Of a stretch of 64,000 bases of DNA, positions 25,867-34,396 are shown in pieces. Under the pieces are notes generated by a model that worked only from the letters and a program-made list of their open reading frames with translations, made no database searches and was not told the DNA's origin. The DNA comes from Lachnospiraceae bacterium. GTDB taxonomy: Bacteria > Bacillota > Clostridia > Lachnospirales > Lachnospiraceae. Made by a program: the position numbers and the translations under genes. Every line of letters starts with the position of its first letter. The stretch's first letter is position 1. The stretch covers positions 1,708,501 through 1,772,500 of the forward strand of contig AP025573.1 of the NCBI GenBank assembly GCA_022845895.1, in the 5' to 3' direction.

Positions 25867-27114
25867 ATGTATGTAATCAGGAATTGTTTTCTTATAGACG
25901 GGCTGGCAGACGAGGGTGTGCCACATGCAATGGTCGCAGTGGAAGGAGGCCGGTTCTGCTATGCAGGAAGAGAGACGAAAGAGGCGCTTGCGTTATACCG
26001 GGACTGGGAGATGACAGATGCCGGCGGCCGGACCGTGATGCCGGGCATGATCGATGCGCATGTACATCTCTGTATGAACGGGGAGCCGGATAACTTCCGC
26101 AACATGATTATGGAGCCGGCCGGACTGGCGGCTATCCATGGCGTCAAAAGAGCACAGGAAGACCTGAAGGCCGGCTTTACGACAATCCGCTGCTGCGGTG
26201 AAAAAGGCGAGATAGATATGGATATCCGGCAGGCGGTACAGGAGGGTTCGGTTATAGGGCCCCGTATTCTGGCCAGCGGCAAGGCGCTTACGATTACAGG
26301 GGGGCACGGAGATATGTTCTCGGATTATGCGATGGAGGCCGACTGGATAGCGGAAGTGTGCGACGGGGAAGAGGAAGTGAGGAAATGCGCGCGAAAGAGG
26401 ATCAAGCGCAGAGCAGACAATATCAAGCTCATGGCGACCGGCGGGGGGATGTCCCCGGGGCCTGCCACGGTGGCACAGTTCAATATAGAAGAGATGGCTG
26501 CCGCAGTGAAGGAAGCGGAAAAGAACGGCATCTGTACAGCGGCACACTGCATCGGGGAAGAAGGATGTTTCAATGCGGTAGAGGCGGGTGTCCGTACGAT
26601 AGAACACGGAACGTTTCTGAATGAAGCGACAATCCGCAGGATGGCTTTAAAGGGAACGTATCTCATGAGCACGCTCTGTGCGTTTCGTACCATAAAATAC
26701 GGTGCGTCTGCGGGCGTGCCGGAGGACCATCTGAAAAAGGTAGAACTGTTCGCACGGCACCATTATGTGAATCTGCACAAGGCACTGGACGCAGGCGTAA
26801 GAGTCGGTGTCGGAACAGATACGGGAACGCCGTTCAATTATCATGGTGAGAATGCGTACGAATTGGAATGCCTGACAAATAACGGGATGACACCGATGGA
26901 TGCCATCAAGGCAGCTACGTCCGTGAATGCAGAGGCGCTCCTGCAGGAGGATATCGGAAGCATCGAACCGGGTAAGACCGCAGATATGCTCCTCGTAGAC
27001 GGGAATCCCCTCCTGGATATCAATATATTATGTGACAAGGAACGCATACGAAAGGTATTTAGGGGCGGCGTGGCTTACGTAGACCGGGATAAAGGAATCA
27101 TGCCCGCATATTAG
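25867..27114 (+). CDS. Metal-dependent amidohydrolase (imidazolonepropionase/prolidase-like branch)
   Basis: A 415-residue amidohydrolase barrel. Ligands visible are the DAHVHL pair, Lys in IKLMATGG, His in AAHCIGEEG, His in TIEHGT and Asp in GTDTGTP. The C-terminal IEPGKTADMLLVDGNPL closes the sandwich domain. Unlike the first amidohydrolase of this operon it has no N-terminal extension, so it should act outside the shell. It could split an N-acyl amino acid, a dipeptide or a ring amide made or released by the compartment. Confidence 0.88.
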   Translation: MYVIRNCFLIDGLADEGVPHAMVAVEGGRFCYAGRETKEALALYRDWEMTDAGGRTVMPGMIDAHVHLCMNGEPDNFRNMIMEPAGLAAIHGVKRAQEDLKAGFTTIRCCGEKGEIDMDIRQAVQEGSVIGPRILASGKALTITGGHGDMFSDYAMEADWIAEVCDGEEEVRKCARKRIKRRADNIKLMATGGGMSPGPATVAQFNIEEMAAAVKEAEKNGICTAAHCIGEEGCFNAVEAGVRTIEHGTFLNEATIRRMALKGTYLMSTLCAFRTIKYGASAGVPEDHLKKVELFARHHYVNLHKALDAGVRVGVGTDTGTPFNYHGENAYELECLTNNGMTPMDAIKAATSVNAEALLQEDIGSIEPGKTADMLLVDGNPLLDINILCDKERIRKVFRGGVAYVDRDKGIMPAY

Positions 27115-27140
27115 CGTGCGGGAACAGGAAGAGGGGCTAT

Positions 27141-28055
27141 ATGAAAAAAACAGGTATTCTGCCTTATGCGGCAGGTGTCGTGATGGCCGTGTTTTTCGGT
27201 CTGTCATTCCTTGTAACGCAGCAGGGACTGGCCGAGATTCCGCCGATGGTACTGATGAGCTTCAGGTTTGCGCTGGCAGCAGTCTTTATGACAGTCCTCA
27301 GGGCATTCGGCGTCATACATATCAGCTATAAGGATAAGCCGGTGATGGGCGTCCTGGCCCTCTCGGTGTTCTATCCGGGTATCTCATTTTTCTTTGAGAC
27401 CATAAGCCTGCAGTATGTTTCATCTTCGCAGGCAGGCATATTAGTGTCGATCATGCCTATATTTGTGACGCTGTTTGGGATATGGATACTGAAGGAAAAA
27501 CCGATGCGCATACAGGTGTTTTTTATCATTGTATCCGTGACAGGAGTTATGGTTACTGTCGTATTTGCAAAGAGCAGCGGAAACGATGGTACATTTTTCG
27601 GCATACTGCTGATGCTCGTATCTGTACTCGGAGGGTCAGTCAATAACGTGCTCTCGCGGAAATATTCCAAGTATTTTTCATCTGTGGAGATAACGTATAC
27701 GATGATATGCCTTGGAGCTGTCATATTCACATGTATTTCGCTTGTGCAGGGCATTTTTGACCGGGCGGTGCTTACGGCGTATCTCGTGCCATTTCGTTCT
27801 GCGAAAATGATGTTCGTGGTCATAGAACTGAGCATCGGTACTTCAGCGGTGGCATTTTTCTGTATGAACTATATGCTTTCCAAGCTGAAAGCAGTCAATG
27901 CGGCAGTATTCATCAATCTTGCCACAGTGATATCCATCGCGGCCGGCGTGCTCATCGTGAAGGAACATCTGTACTGGTATCAGGTCGTGGGTGGGACATT
28001 GATCGTGCTGAGCGTGTGGGGGACGAATTACTTTGAAAATCGTGTAAAAAGTTAA
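27141..28055 (+). CDS. EamA/DMT-superfamily transporter
   Basis: A 304-residue protein with ten predicted membrane helices in two EamA repeats (about 10-140 and 155-298). Each repeat has the usual short end motif, for example ILKEKPMRIQVF and IVKEHLYWYQVVGG. The family often exports amino acids or metabolites. It lies 26 bases after the amidohydrolase within the BMC operon. Cargo unknown. Confidence 0.88.
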   Translation: MKKTGILPYAAGVVMAVFFGLSFLVTQQGLAEIPPMVLMSFRFALAAVFMTVLRAFGVIHISYKDKPVMGVLALSVFYPGISFFFETISLQYVSSSQAGILVSIMPIFVTLFGIWILKEKPMRIQVFFIIVSVTGVMVTVVFAKSSGNDGTFFGILLMLVSVLGGSVNNVLSRKYSKYFSSVEITYTMICLGAVIFTCISLVQGIFDRAVLTAYLVPFRSAKMMFVVIELSIGTSAVAFFCMNYMLSKLKAVNAAVFINLATVISIAAGVLIVKEHLYWYQVVGGTLIVLSVWGTNYFENRVKS

Positions 28056-28079
28056 AAGGAAAAGGAGGGTGAATCGTTT

Positions 28080-29537
28080 ATGGAAGATAAGAAAGAGAAA
28101 CGTTTGGAATTCAGAGGAGGGAGCTTTTTTGCCGTACTGCCGCTTATATTGTTCGTCGTAGTCTGTATCATGCTTTTCGTCGTCTTTAAAGTGTTCGAGA
28201 TGGAAGGGCTCTGTATGGGCGGCATTCTCGTAATCATTATCGGAAGCCTGTTTGCGAAGGACTGGAGCCGCTACTGGCGCGCCGTCGTCAAAGGGATGAC
28301 ATCGGAGATGATGAATACGCTTGCTCTGATTCTGCTCGTAGTTGGTATCTTTGCAAAGATGATGTCGCGGGGCGGTGTTGCCCAGGGATTCGTCTGGCTC
28401 GGCGATTCCATGGGACTGCATGGCGGTATGTTCGTCGTATTTGCATTTGTCGCCACGAGTATCATATCTATGTCCACCGGCACTTCAATCGGGACTTTGT
28501 TTTCAGGATTTCCAATTCTCTATCCGTCGGGGATCCTGCTCGGGGCCCATCCGCTGTTCCTGGCAGGCGCAATCTTGTCCGGGGCCATATTCGGAGATAA
28601 TATCGCCCCGATATCTGACACGACAATTGCGTCTGCAGCTTCACAGAGCTATAAGAACAAAAAGGGTACGGCTGATATCGGCGGTGTCGTAGCGACACGT
28701 CTGAAATATGCTCTAGTAGCCATGGCTATCGCTTGCGTGCTGTTCCTCGTGCTCGGCAACGCAGGTGCAGGAGACCCGGCAGGAAAAGAGATTCTGGAAG
28801 CATACAAGGATCCGAAGGGCCTTATCATGCTCATCCCTGTCGCAGTGCTTCTTACGGTCGCGATTATCAAAAGAGATATCTTCATCGCGGTTACGTGGGG
28901 CATCATATCTGGTACGGCCATCGGGCTTGCCGCAGGAATCCTTACGCCGGCTGATATCGTATCCGTGCAGGACGGAGCTTTGGCCGGGTTTGCCATCGAC
29001 GGTATCAAGAATATGCTCGGAACGGTCGGCTATCTGTATGCGGTTGCCGGAATCATCGGGGTGCTGAACGAGAGCGGGATGATGCAGAAGATGATAGATG
29101 CCCTGCTCAAGAGCAAGCTGAACAAGTCGATTATCGGCTCCGAATTCATCATAGGCTTTGGCATCATCCTTACTTCCATATGCTTAGGCTCAGCCAACGG
29201 GCCGGCAATCATCATGTATGGGCCGATTGCAGATAAGATAGGACAGGAGAGCGGGCTGCACCCTTACCGGCGTTCGAACCTGCTGGATGGATTTGCAAGT
29301 ACATTGTCTGTGATTATACCATTTACGAGTTCGTTTATCTTTATCGTAATCAGCTGTATAACAGGGCTGATGGAAGAATATACCTTTATCCATGCCATAA
29401 ACCCGATTGCCCTGGCGGGGGCGACCTTCCACTGCATCGCGCTGTTCGGAGTATTCCTGTTCTCCGTGCTCACAGGATGGGGCAGGGAATATGAAGGCCC
29501 GGGCGGAGAGCGCATCAAAGCGAAGGCGCATAAATAA
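28080..29537 (+). CDS. NhaC-family Na+/H+ antiporter
   Basis: A 485-residue antiporter with about 12 helices. The NhaC signature region is clear: STGTSIGTLFSGFPI, then GAIFGDNIAPISDTTIASAA. The family exchanges Na+ for protons, and some members exchange malate and lactate or other organic acids. Last gene of the BMC operon; AAAGGAGGGTG precedes ATG 28080. It may balance cation flux created by Na+-coupled uptake of the substrate (inference). Confidence 0.9.
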   Translation: MEDKKEKRLEFRGGSFFAVLPLILFVVVCIMLFVVFKVFEMEGLCMGGILVIIIGSLFAKDWSRYWRAVVKGMTSEMMNTLALILLVVGIFAKMMSRGGVAQGFVWLGDSMGLHGGMFVVFAFVATSIISMSTGTSIGTLFSGFPILYPSGILLGAHPLFLAGAILSGAIFGDNIAPISDTTIASAASQSYKNKKGTADIGGVVATRLKYALVAMAIACVLFLVLGNAGAGDPAGKEILEAYKDPKGLIMLIPVAVLLTVAIIKRDIFIAVTWGIISGTAIGLAAGILTPADIVSVQDGALAGFAIDGIKNMLGTVGYLYAVAGIIGVLNESGMMQKMIDALLKSKLNKSIIGSEFIIGFGIILTSICLGSANGPAIIMYGPIADKIGQESGLHPYRRSNLLDGFASTLSVIIPFTSSFIFIVISCITGLMEEYTFIHAINPIALAGATFHCIALFGVFLFSVLTGWGREYEGPGGERIKAKAHK

Positions 29538-29560
29538 GACAGCAGAAAAAAGTGTCGTAT

Positions 29561-29590
29561 AAAAGGGAAGCCCAGGCTTCCCTTTTTGGT
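29561..29590 (+). terminator. Terminator of the BMC operon
   Basis: AAAAGGGAAGCC / GGCTTCCCTTTTT forms a GC-containing stem with a minimal loop and a T run (29561-29587). It closes the 15-kb transcript just before a new promoter. Confidence 0.9.
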
Positions 29591-29618
29591 TGACGAGGTT
29601 TTGCACAGAGGGTATAAT
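29590..29618 (+). promoter_or_regulatory. Sigma-A promoter of the AI-2E/metA pair
   Basis: TTGACG (29590-29595), a 17-bp spacer and perfect TATAAT (29613-29618), directly after the operon terminator and 33 bases before ATG 29651. Confidence 0.8.
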
Positions 29619-29650
29619 GATTTTAATTGTGTAGAGAGGTGCGCGTATAT

Positions 29651-31006
29651 ATGGAAAATGGAAATAAAAACAATCAGGAGGGCGGTCAGGAGAAGGAAAA
29701 GCGTTCTGACTATTATGCAAAGCAGCCCAGGTTCGGGGGGAAGGGCCCGTCAAAGATTCGTCAGCAGTTCAACCGGGGAATGACGGCTTTTCTTGTAGTG
29801 GCGGCAAGCATATTGTTCTATTTTGCACTCCTTAGGCTTACGAACCTGTCGGAAGGATTCACGAAGATATTCGATGTGCTTAAGCCGGTCATCTATGGCT
29901 GCGTGTTCGCATATCTGATGAACCCGATTGTCAAGCAGGTGGACAGGTATCTCGTTCCGGTTCTTGAGACGAAGATCAAAAAGCGTGACGGAGCCAGGAA
30001 GCTATCGAGGGCGTGCGGCATATTCCTGTCCATCGTCATCTTTTTCATATTGATTATCACGCTGTGCAATCTGCTTATCCCGGAACTGTATTCCAGCATA
30101 CGTAATCTGGTCTATACCCTTCCCGGGCAGTTGAATGACCTCGTCGACAAGCTCAACAATGTGAAGCTTGAAGATTCGACAACAGGTGCCCTTATCAAGA
30201 CGGCGGTGGAGGAAGGTACGGATATGCTGCAGACGTGGCTGCGTACGGACCTTCTGACGAAGGCGAACGATATCATGTCCAATCTGACAGTCGGAGTCAT
30301 CAGCATTATCAGCGAGATTATCAACGCGCTTATTGGAATTATCGTATCTATTTATATCCTGTTCAGCAAGGAGATGTTTTCACGGCAGAGTAAGAAGGCA
30401 GTGTACGCAATCTTGAAGCCTGAGCACAGCAATATGCTGCTCCATCTGGCGACGAAGAGCAATGAGATATTCGGCGGCTTTATTATAGGAAAGATCATTG
30501 ATTCTCTTATAATCGGAGTATTATGTTTTATGGGACTTTCCATCCTGAATATGCCTTACACGATGCTGGTCAGCGTAATCATCGGTGTCACTAACGTAAT
30601 TCCTTTTTTTGGCCCTTATATCGGAGCCATTCCGAGCGCGGTGCTCATATTATTGTCCGACCCGGTAAAAGGGATATATTTCATCCTATTCGTCCTGCTT
30701 CTCCAGCAGTTTGACGGCAACATTCTCGGACCGAAGATTCTCGGGGACTCTACGGGCCTTTCTGCCTTCTGGGTAATCGTGGCCATCCTGCTCGGCGGCG
30801 GCCTGTTTGGTTTTGTCGGGATGATTATGGGTGTTCCGACATTCGCGGTCATCTATTATATCGTGCAGATGATCTTGAACAACAAGCTGGAGCGGAAGAA
30901 GCTGCCGGCGGACTCCAAATACTATGACACTATGAGCTATGTAGATAATTCGGGAAAGTACGTCCATTCCGAAGTACAACAGCCAGATAAAAGGGAGGGA
31001 AAGTAA
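29651..31006 (+). CDS. AI-2E family transporter
   Basis: A 451-residue membrane protein. The cytoplasmic N-terminus of about 45 residues is polar and rich in Lys, Gln and Asn. Two helices follow, then a long amphipathic central region (about 125-210) and a final helix bundle with GVTNVIPFFGPYIGAIP, the family hallmark. ATG 29651 is chosen over an in-frame ATG at 29627 because AGAGAGGTG precedes it. Family members export small molecules such as AI-2 or act as Na+/H+ antiporters. metA begins three bases after its stop. Confidence 0.92.
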   Translation: MENGNKNNQEGGQEKEKRSDYYAKQPRFGGKGPSKIRQQFNRGMTAFLVVAASILFYFALLRLTNLSEGFTKIFDVLKPVIYGCVFAYLMNPIVKQVDRYLVPVLETKIKKRDGARKLSRACGIFLSIVIFFILIITLCNLLIPELYSSIRNLVYTLPGQLNDLVDKLNNVKLEDSTTGALIKTAVEEGTDMLQTWLRTDLLTKANDIMSNLTVGVISIISEIINALIGIIVSIYILFSKEMFSRQSKKAVYAILKPEHSNMLLHLATKSNEIFGGFIIGKIIDSLIIGVLCFMGLSILNMPYTMLVSVIIGVTNVIPFFGPYIGAIPSAVLILLSDPVKGIYFILFVLLLQQFDGNILGPKILGDSTGLSAFWVIVAILLGGGLFGFVGMIMGVPTFAVIYYIVQMILNNKLERKKLPADSKYYDTMSYVDNSGKYVHSEVQQPDKREGK

Positions 31007-31009
31007 TCT

Positions 31010-31930
31010 ATGCCAATCAGAGTACAGAACGATCTGCCAGTCAAAGAGATACTGGAACGTGAGAATATATTCGTGATGGATGAGTTCCGGGCGACGCATC
31101 AGGATATCCGTCCGATTAGAATCGGGCTTTTGAACCTCATGCCTCTTAAGGAAGAGACAGAGCTTCAGATACTCAGGTCACTGTCCAACACGCCGCTGCA
31201 GGTAGATGTGATATTCGTCAACGTATCGAGCCATGAGTCGAAAAATACGCCGACGAGCCATCTGAACAAGTTCTATCAGACATTCGAGGAGATAAAAGAC
31301 CAGAAGTTTGACGGCTTTATCATAACCGGGGCACCGGTGGAGCAGATGCCTTTTGAAGAGGTGGACTACTGGGAAGAGCTGAAAGAGATCATGGAGTGGA
31401 CGACGACCCATGTGACGTCCACGCTGCACCTGTGCTGGGGAGCACAGGCGGGGCTGTATCACCACTATGGCATCGACAAGGTGCAGCTTGACAGCAAGCT
31501 CTTCGGCGTGTTCCGCCACAAGGTGATGAACAGAAAGATACCGCTCGTGCGCGGGTTTGACGATGTGTTTTACGCCCCCCATTCCAGACATACGGACGTA
31601 CCGGCAGAGAGGATACATGCAGACGAAAGGCTGACGATGCTTGCGGAATCGGAAGAAGCCGGTGCCTTTCTTGTGATGGCCCAGGCCGGAAGGCAGATAT
31701 TCGTGATGGGACATCCGGAATACGACAGGATAACGCTGGACGGCGAGTACAAGAGGGATGTCGGAAAAGGGCTGCCCATTGATATCCCTGTGAACTATTA
31801 CCCGGATGGCAATCCGGACAACAGGCCGCTGCTGACGTGGAGGGCACATGCCAACAACCTGTACACGAACTGGCTCAACTACTATGTCTACCAGGTGACA
31901 CCTTACGATCTGGACGGGACGCCGTTCTAA
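31010..31930 (+). CDS. metAA: Homoserine O-acetyltransferase (MetA family)
   Basis: A 306-residue MetA-family enzyme of methionine synthesis. The catalytic Cys142 (HLCWGAQ), His235 and Glu237 (MGHPE) are present. Residue 111 is Glu (APVE), the position known to switch MetA from succinyl-CoA (Gly) to acetyl-CoA use, so acetyl transfer is predicted despite the common succinyltransferase label. The length is normal. It starts three bases after the AI-2E gene and no SAM riboswitch precedes it, so it is read from that gene's promoter. Confidence 0.95.
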   Translation: MPIRVQNDLPVKEILERENIFVMDEFRATHQDIRPIRIGLLNLMPLKEETELQILRSLSNTPLQVDVIFVNVSSHESKNTPTSHLNKFYQTFEEIKDQKFDGFIITGAPVEQMPFEEVDYWEELKEIMEWTTTHVTSTLHLCWGAQAGLYHHYGIDKVQLDSKLFGVFRHKVMNRKIPLVRGFDDVFYAPHSRHTDVPAERIHADERLTMLAESEEAGAFLVMAQAGRQIFVMGHPEYDRITLDGEYKRDVGKGLPIDIPVNYYPDGNPDNRPLLTWRAHANNLYTNWLNYYVYQVTPYDLDGTPF

Positions 31931-31949
31931 AATGCCGAAAAACCTGTGG

Positions 31950-31992
31950 TTGACACGTTTGTGTGGGATTGTAGATTCTTAGAAACTATAAT
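31950..31992 (+). promoter_or_regulatory. Possible promoter after metA
   Basis: TTGACA (31950-31955), a 16-bp spacer and TAGATT (31972-31977); a perfect TATAAT also lies at 31987-31992 without a good -35 box. These could drive the small zinc-ribbon gene downstream. Confidence 0.45.
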
Positions 31993-32117
31993 AAAAAGCA
32001 TTGTTTCGGGAGCAGCAGCTACTAGACTGTAAATGTAAGAAGAGCAGAAGAACGAACTAGGGGAAAAAGGTTTCATACAGTTAAAATTCTCAATTAAACA
32101 TGAGGCTATGTAAAATA

Positions 32118-32315
32118 ATGAAATGTCCTTATTGCGATAAAAACATGAAGTTGGGTAGAATATGGCAAGATCGCTATGCTCTTAAATCGGTTCCGGAAGA
32201 TGGTGGGCTTCTATTTGCGAAAAAAATTAAATTGACGTCTATACTTGAAGACCGCCCTTTTATCGAATCATATTATTGTAATTCATGTAAAATCTTAATC
32301 ACCAAATTGGATTAA
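32118..32315 (+). CDS. Small zinc-ribbon protein
   Basis: About 65 residues. Two cysteine pairs, CPYC at the N-terminus and CNSC near the C-terminus, fit a zinc ribbon of the kind seen in short PF20097-like proteins. The frame is open from ATG 32100, but ATG 32118 (MKCPYCDK) matches usual starts of such proteins; neither has a strong ribosome site. The gene and its surroundings are clearly more AT-rich than the neighbours, hinting at recent gain. Function unknown. Confidence 0.6.
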   Translation: MKCPYCDKNMKLGRIWQDRYALKSVPEDGGLLFAKKIKLTSILEDRPFIESYYCNSCKILITKLD

Positions 32316-32504
32316 CGAAAACCATTAGAATATATATTTTTTATTAAGAGCTTTTTTATTTTCATCCTTTTTGCGTATAAACAACTGCAAATCAAAAATA
32401 GCAGGTCATATCTGAGGAAACTCAGAGTAATATTATAGTCATAATTCATAAAGTCTGTCCATATATTTATAAATATAAAATGGACAAAGGAGCGGAGTAT
32501 AAAT

Positions 32505-32729
32505 ATGGCCAGAAGGACAAAATCTTATGAGGAACAGTTGGGAGTGCTGGACGAACAGATAGCCAGGGTTCAGGGGAAACTGGATTCGCTGTTGCGGCAG
32601 AAGGACGAGGTTATAGCCAGGAAGCAGGAGCAGGAATTAAAAGAGCTGTATCGGCTGCTCCAGGAACATAATCTTACGGTCCGGGAAGCGTCACATATCA
32701 TCAATGCCCAAGGCGGGCAGAGTACATAG
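32505..32729 (+). CDS. Small coiled-coil protein of unknown function
   Basis: A 74-residue, highly charged protein. Residues about 8-56 form one continuous coiled coil (heptads in EEQLGVLDEQIARVQGKL), followed by a short HNLTVREASHII tail resembling a small helix-turn segment. ATG 32505 has AAAGGAGCGGAG upstream. A loose resemblance to short DUF4315-type proteins of mobile elements is possible but not firm. A strong hairpin follows the stop. Confidence 0.65.
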   Translation: MARRTKSYEEQLGVLDEQIARVQGKLDSLLRQKDEVIARKQEQELKELYRLLQEHNLTVREASHIINAQGGQST

Positions 32730-32742
32730 GGATGAACTGTAA

Positions 32743-32788
32743 GTGGGAAGGCGCCGACAGCCGGTTATCAGCTGTGGCGCCTTCCCAC
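32743..32788. terminator. Long hairpin after the coiled-coil gene
   Basis: GTGGGAAGGCGCC (32743-32755) pairs perfectly with 32776-32788, and an inner ACAGC/GCTGT extends it to 18 bp with one bulged base. There is no T run, so it may block read-through, protect RNA ends or be a mobile palindromic repeat. Confidence 0.6.
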
Positions 32789-32845
32789 GTTGGCAGACTA
32801 AGCGAGAGGGAGTCCCTTTCCATACCCCTGCCCGCGCCCATTTTA

Positions 32846-33066
32846 CTAGGCTTGCATTTCCTTGATGAGCTCCTGGATGACTGCCTCAGTCTCTTCCGGG
32901 GCATCAGCAATTTCTTCAATAGACTTCCCTTTTTCAAGCTTCTTTTTGATTAAATCTTGCCGAGCGCCTCCTGGTGGGCCAGGGGGTCCTCCGTCACTTC
33001 CTCGAAGAGGAAACGGTCCGTAAGGTTCAGTTTGTTTAATGGTATCAGCTTTTGTCTTTTGTTCAT
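32846..33066 (-). pseudogene. Remnant of an Rpn/PD-(D/E)XK nuclease family transposase
   Basis: Reading the minus strand from ATG 33066 gives 38 residues (KLIPLNKLNLTDRFLFEEV...EDPLAHQEALGKI), the conserved start of Rpn-type recombination-promoting nucleases, then a stop at 32950. In another frame from about 32956 the sequence continues as LIKKKLEKGKSIEEIAD and ends at 32846, matching the C-terminal tail of the same family. The roughly 200-residue nuclease core between them is missing, so an internal deletion plus frameshift destroyed the gene. It marks a former site of mobile or recombination activity. Confidence 0.7.
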
Positions 33067-33235
33067 ATGGTTCTCCTTCATTTTATCATACTTTATCCAC
33101 GGTTAACAGACGGCAAACAAAAGAACGGCCCCCATAGGCATCCCTCCTTGTCTTTTCCGTATTTATTAAATATAATGGTGCTGATGTCAAAAGGTATTGA
33201 CCCTATGACTATATTGCGGAAGGAAGGATAAGAAA

Positions 33236-34297
33236 TTGACTGAGATTAAGAAGTGCATGGCAGATGAAATGACACCTGTTGAGAGAAAAATGGCGATTGA
33301 GAAGGGGGAAGCGTACGACCGTATCCCGTGCGTTCCATTCATGGGCGAATTGAAAGGTGTGCTGAGCGGCGTCAGCGTGTGGGATCTGTCCCATGATCCG
33401 AAAAAGATGGCAGAGGCGGAGATTATACCGTTCAACCGTTACGGGTATGACAGGATGGATATCGGGCCGAACTCCAGGGGCATTACAGAGGCGCTTGGCG
33501 GGCGGGTCGTCTATCCGAGACAAGGAGTACCTTATATGGATGTGCCTCTGCTAGACAGCTATGACCGGCTCGAGACGATGGAACCGGTTGACGCCCATAC
33601 GAATGCAAGAATACAGGACTTCGCAGGAGCGGCTGCCATACTGGAGAAGACAGCGCTTGCAATCGTACCTGTAGAAATGAGCATCGGAGGACCGCTTACG
33701 ATTGCTTCCAATCTGCGGGGCGTGGAACGCCTGCTGCGGGACTGCCGGAAGAGCCCGGATGATGTCCTCCGGCTTATACGGATTATAACAGACAGCGAGA
33801 AGAGCTGCATCGACCTTGCGGCAGAATACGGGATGGGGATTGCTATGGCAGATCCTGTGGCAAATCCTGCATTGATAGGACCGGTAATGTACGAGAAATT
33901 CGTCTATCCATTTACAAAGGAACTGACAGATTACGCATATGCTAAGACCGGTAAGAAGGTATCGCTTCATATGTGTGGAAAGACCGATACGATATGGAAA
34001 TATTTTCGGAATTATCAATTGAATGAAGTGAGCCTTGACAATATCGTGGATTTGGAGAAAGCAGCCTTGGAACTGGGAGAGGCCGTGCCTATAGCCGGAA
34101 ATGTAGATCCGGTGGAAACCATCATGAATGGAACGAGGGAGGAGATACGAAAGGCGGTCACAGACTGTATGGATGCGGGACTTAAGTCTGAGAAAGGCTA
34201 TGTCCTTGCATCGGGATGCGATATCCCCGAGACGACCAGTCCGGAGCAGATAGATATCTTCATGGAAGCGGCCAGGACATATAGGTACCATCTATAA
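33236..34297 (+). CDS. Uroporphyrinogen decarboxylase-like methyltransferase (MtaA/MtbA type)
   Basis: A 353-residue UroD-fold protein starting at TTG 33236, eight bases after AGGAAGG. It lacks the heme-pathway arginine-rich start and instead has HMCGKTD (about residues 245-251) and a late ASGCDIP, the His-x-Cys and Cys that bind zinc in corrinoid-dependent methyltransferases. Such enzymes move methyl groups between a corrinoid protein and a thiol. No corrinoid protein or substrate methyltransferase gene is adjacent. An ABC transporter operon begins 99 bases downstream, which may supply a methylated compound (inference). Confidence 0.82.
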   Translation: MTEIKKCMADEMTPVERKMAIEKGEAYDRIPCVPFMGELKGVLSGVSVWDLSHDPKKMAEAEIIPFNRYGYDRMDIGPNSRGITEALGGRVVYPRQGVPYMDVPLLDSYDRLETMEPVDAHTNARIQDFAGAAAILEKTALAIVPVEMSIGGPLTIASNLRGVERLLRDCRKSPDDVLRLIRIITDSEKSCIDLAAEYGMGIAMADPVANPALIGPVMYEKFVYPFTKELTDYAYAKTGKKVSLHMCGKTDTIWKYFRNYQLNEVSLDNIVDLEKAALELGEAVPIAGNVDPVETIMNGTREEIRKAVTDCMDAGLKSEKGYVLASGCDIPETTSPEQIDIFMEAARTYRYHL

Positions 34298-34324
34298 ACG
34301 ATGCTGTTCATGGAAGTTAACAAT

Positions 34325-34353
34325 TTGTGAAACTTATATGCTGATGTTAAAAT
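34325..34353 (+). promoter_or_regulatory. Promoter of the ABC transporter operon
   Basis: TTGTGA (34325-34330), a 17-bp spacer and TAAAAT (34348-34353), 43 bases before the start of the binding-protein gene. Confidence 0.55.
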
Positions 34354-34396
34354 ATCCCTGGATAATATTGTAAGAGATACAGGGAGAGAACAAGCT

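Larger units (their letters stand above)
14315..29590 (+). other. 17-gene bacterial microcompartment operon
   Basis: Seventeen plus-strand genes run from 14381 to 29537 with gaps of 40 bases or less and several overlaps, between one activator-type promoter and one strong terminator. Order: unknown protein, BMC-H, class V PLP enzyme, BMC-P, BMC-H, BMC-T, amidohydrolase, 2-oxoacid oxidoreductase gamma, delta, alpha and beta, acyl-CoA synthetase alpha and beta, YfcC-type carrier, second amidohydrolase, EamA transporter, NhaC antiporter. No aldehyde or alcohol dehydrogenase, PduL, diol dehydratase, ethanolamine lyase or glycyl radical enzyme is present, so it is not one of the well-known BMC types. 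Confidence 0.85.

Noticed and set aside
14381-29537. Classical Eut, Pdu or glycyl-radical microcompartment
   Set aside because: No ethanolamine lyase, diol dehydratase, glycyl radical enzyme, aldehyde dehydrogenase, alcohol dehydrogenase or PduL is encoded in the operon.
32100-33235. tRNA or small RNA gene in the AT-rich interval
   Set aside because: No cloverleaf with a T-loop GTTCGA-type core was seen; the interval is explained by two small genes, a hairpin and the nuclease remnant.
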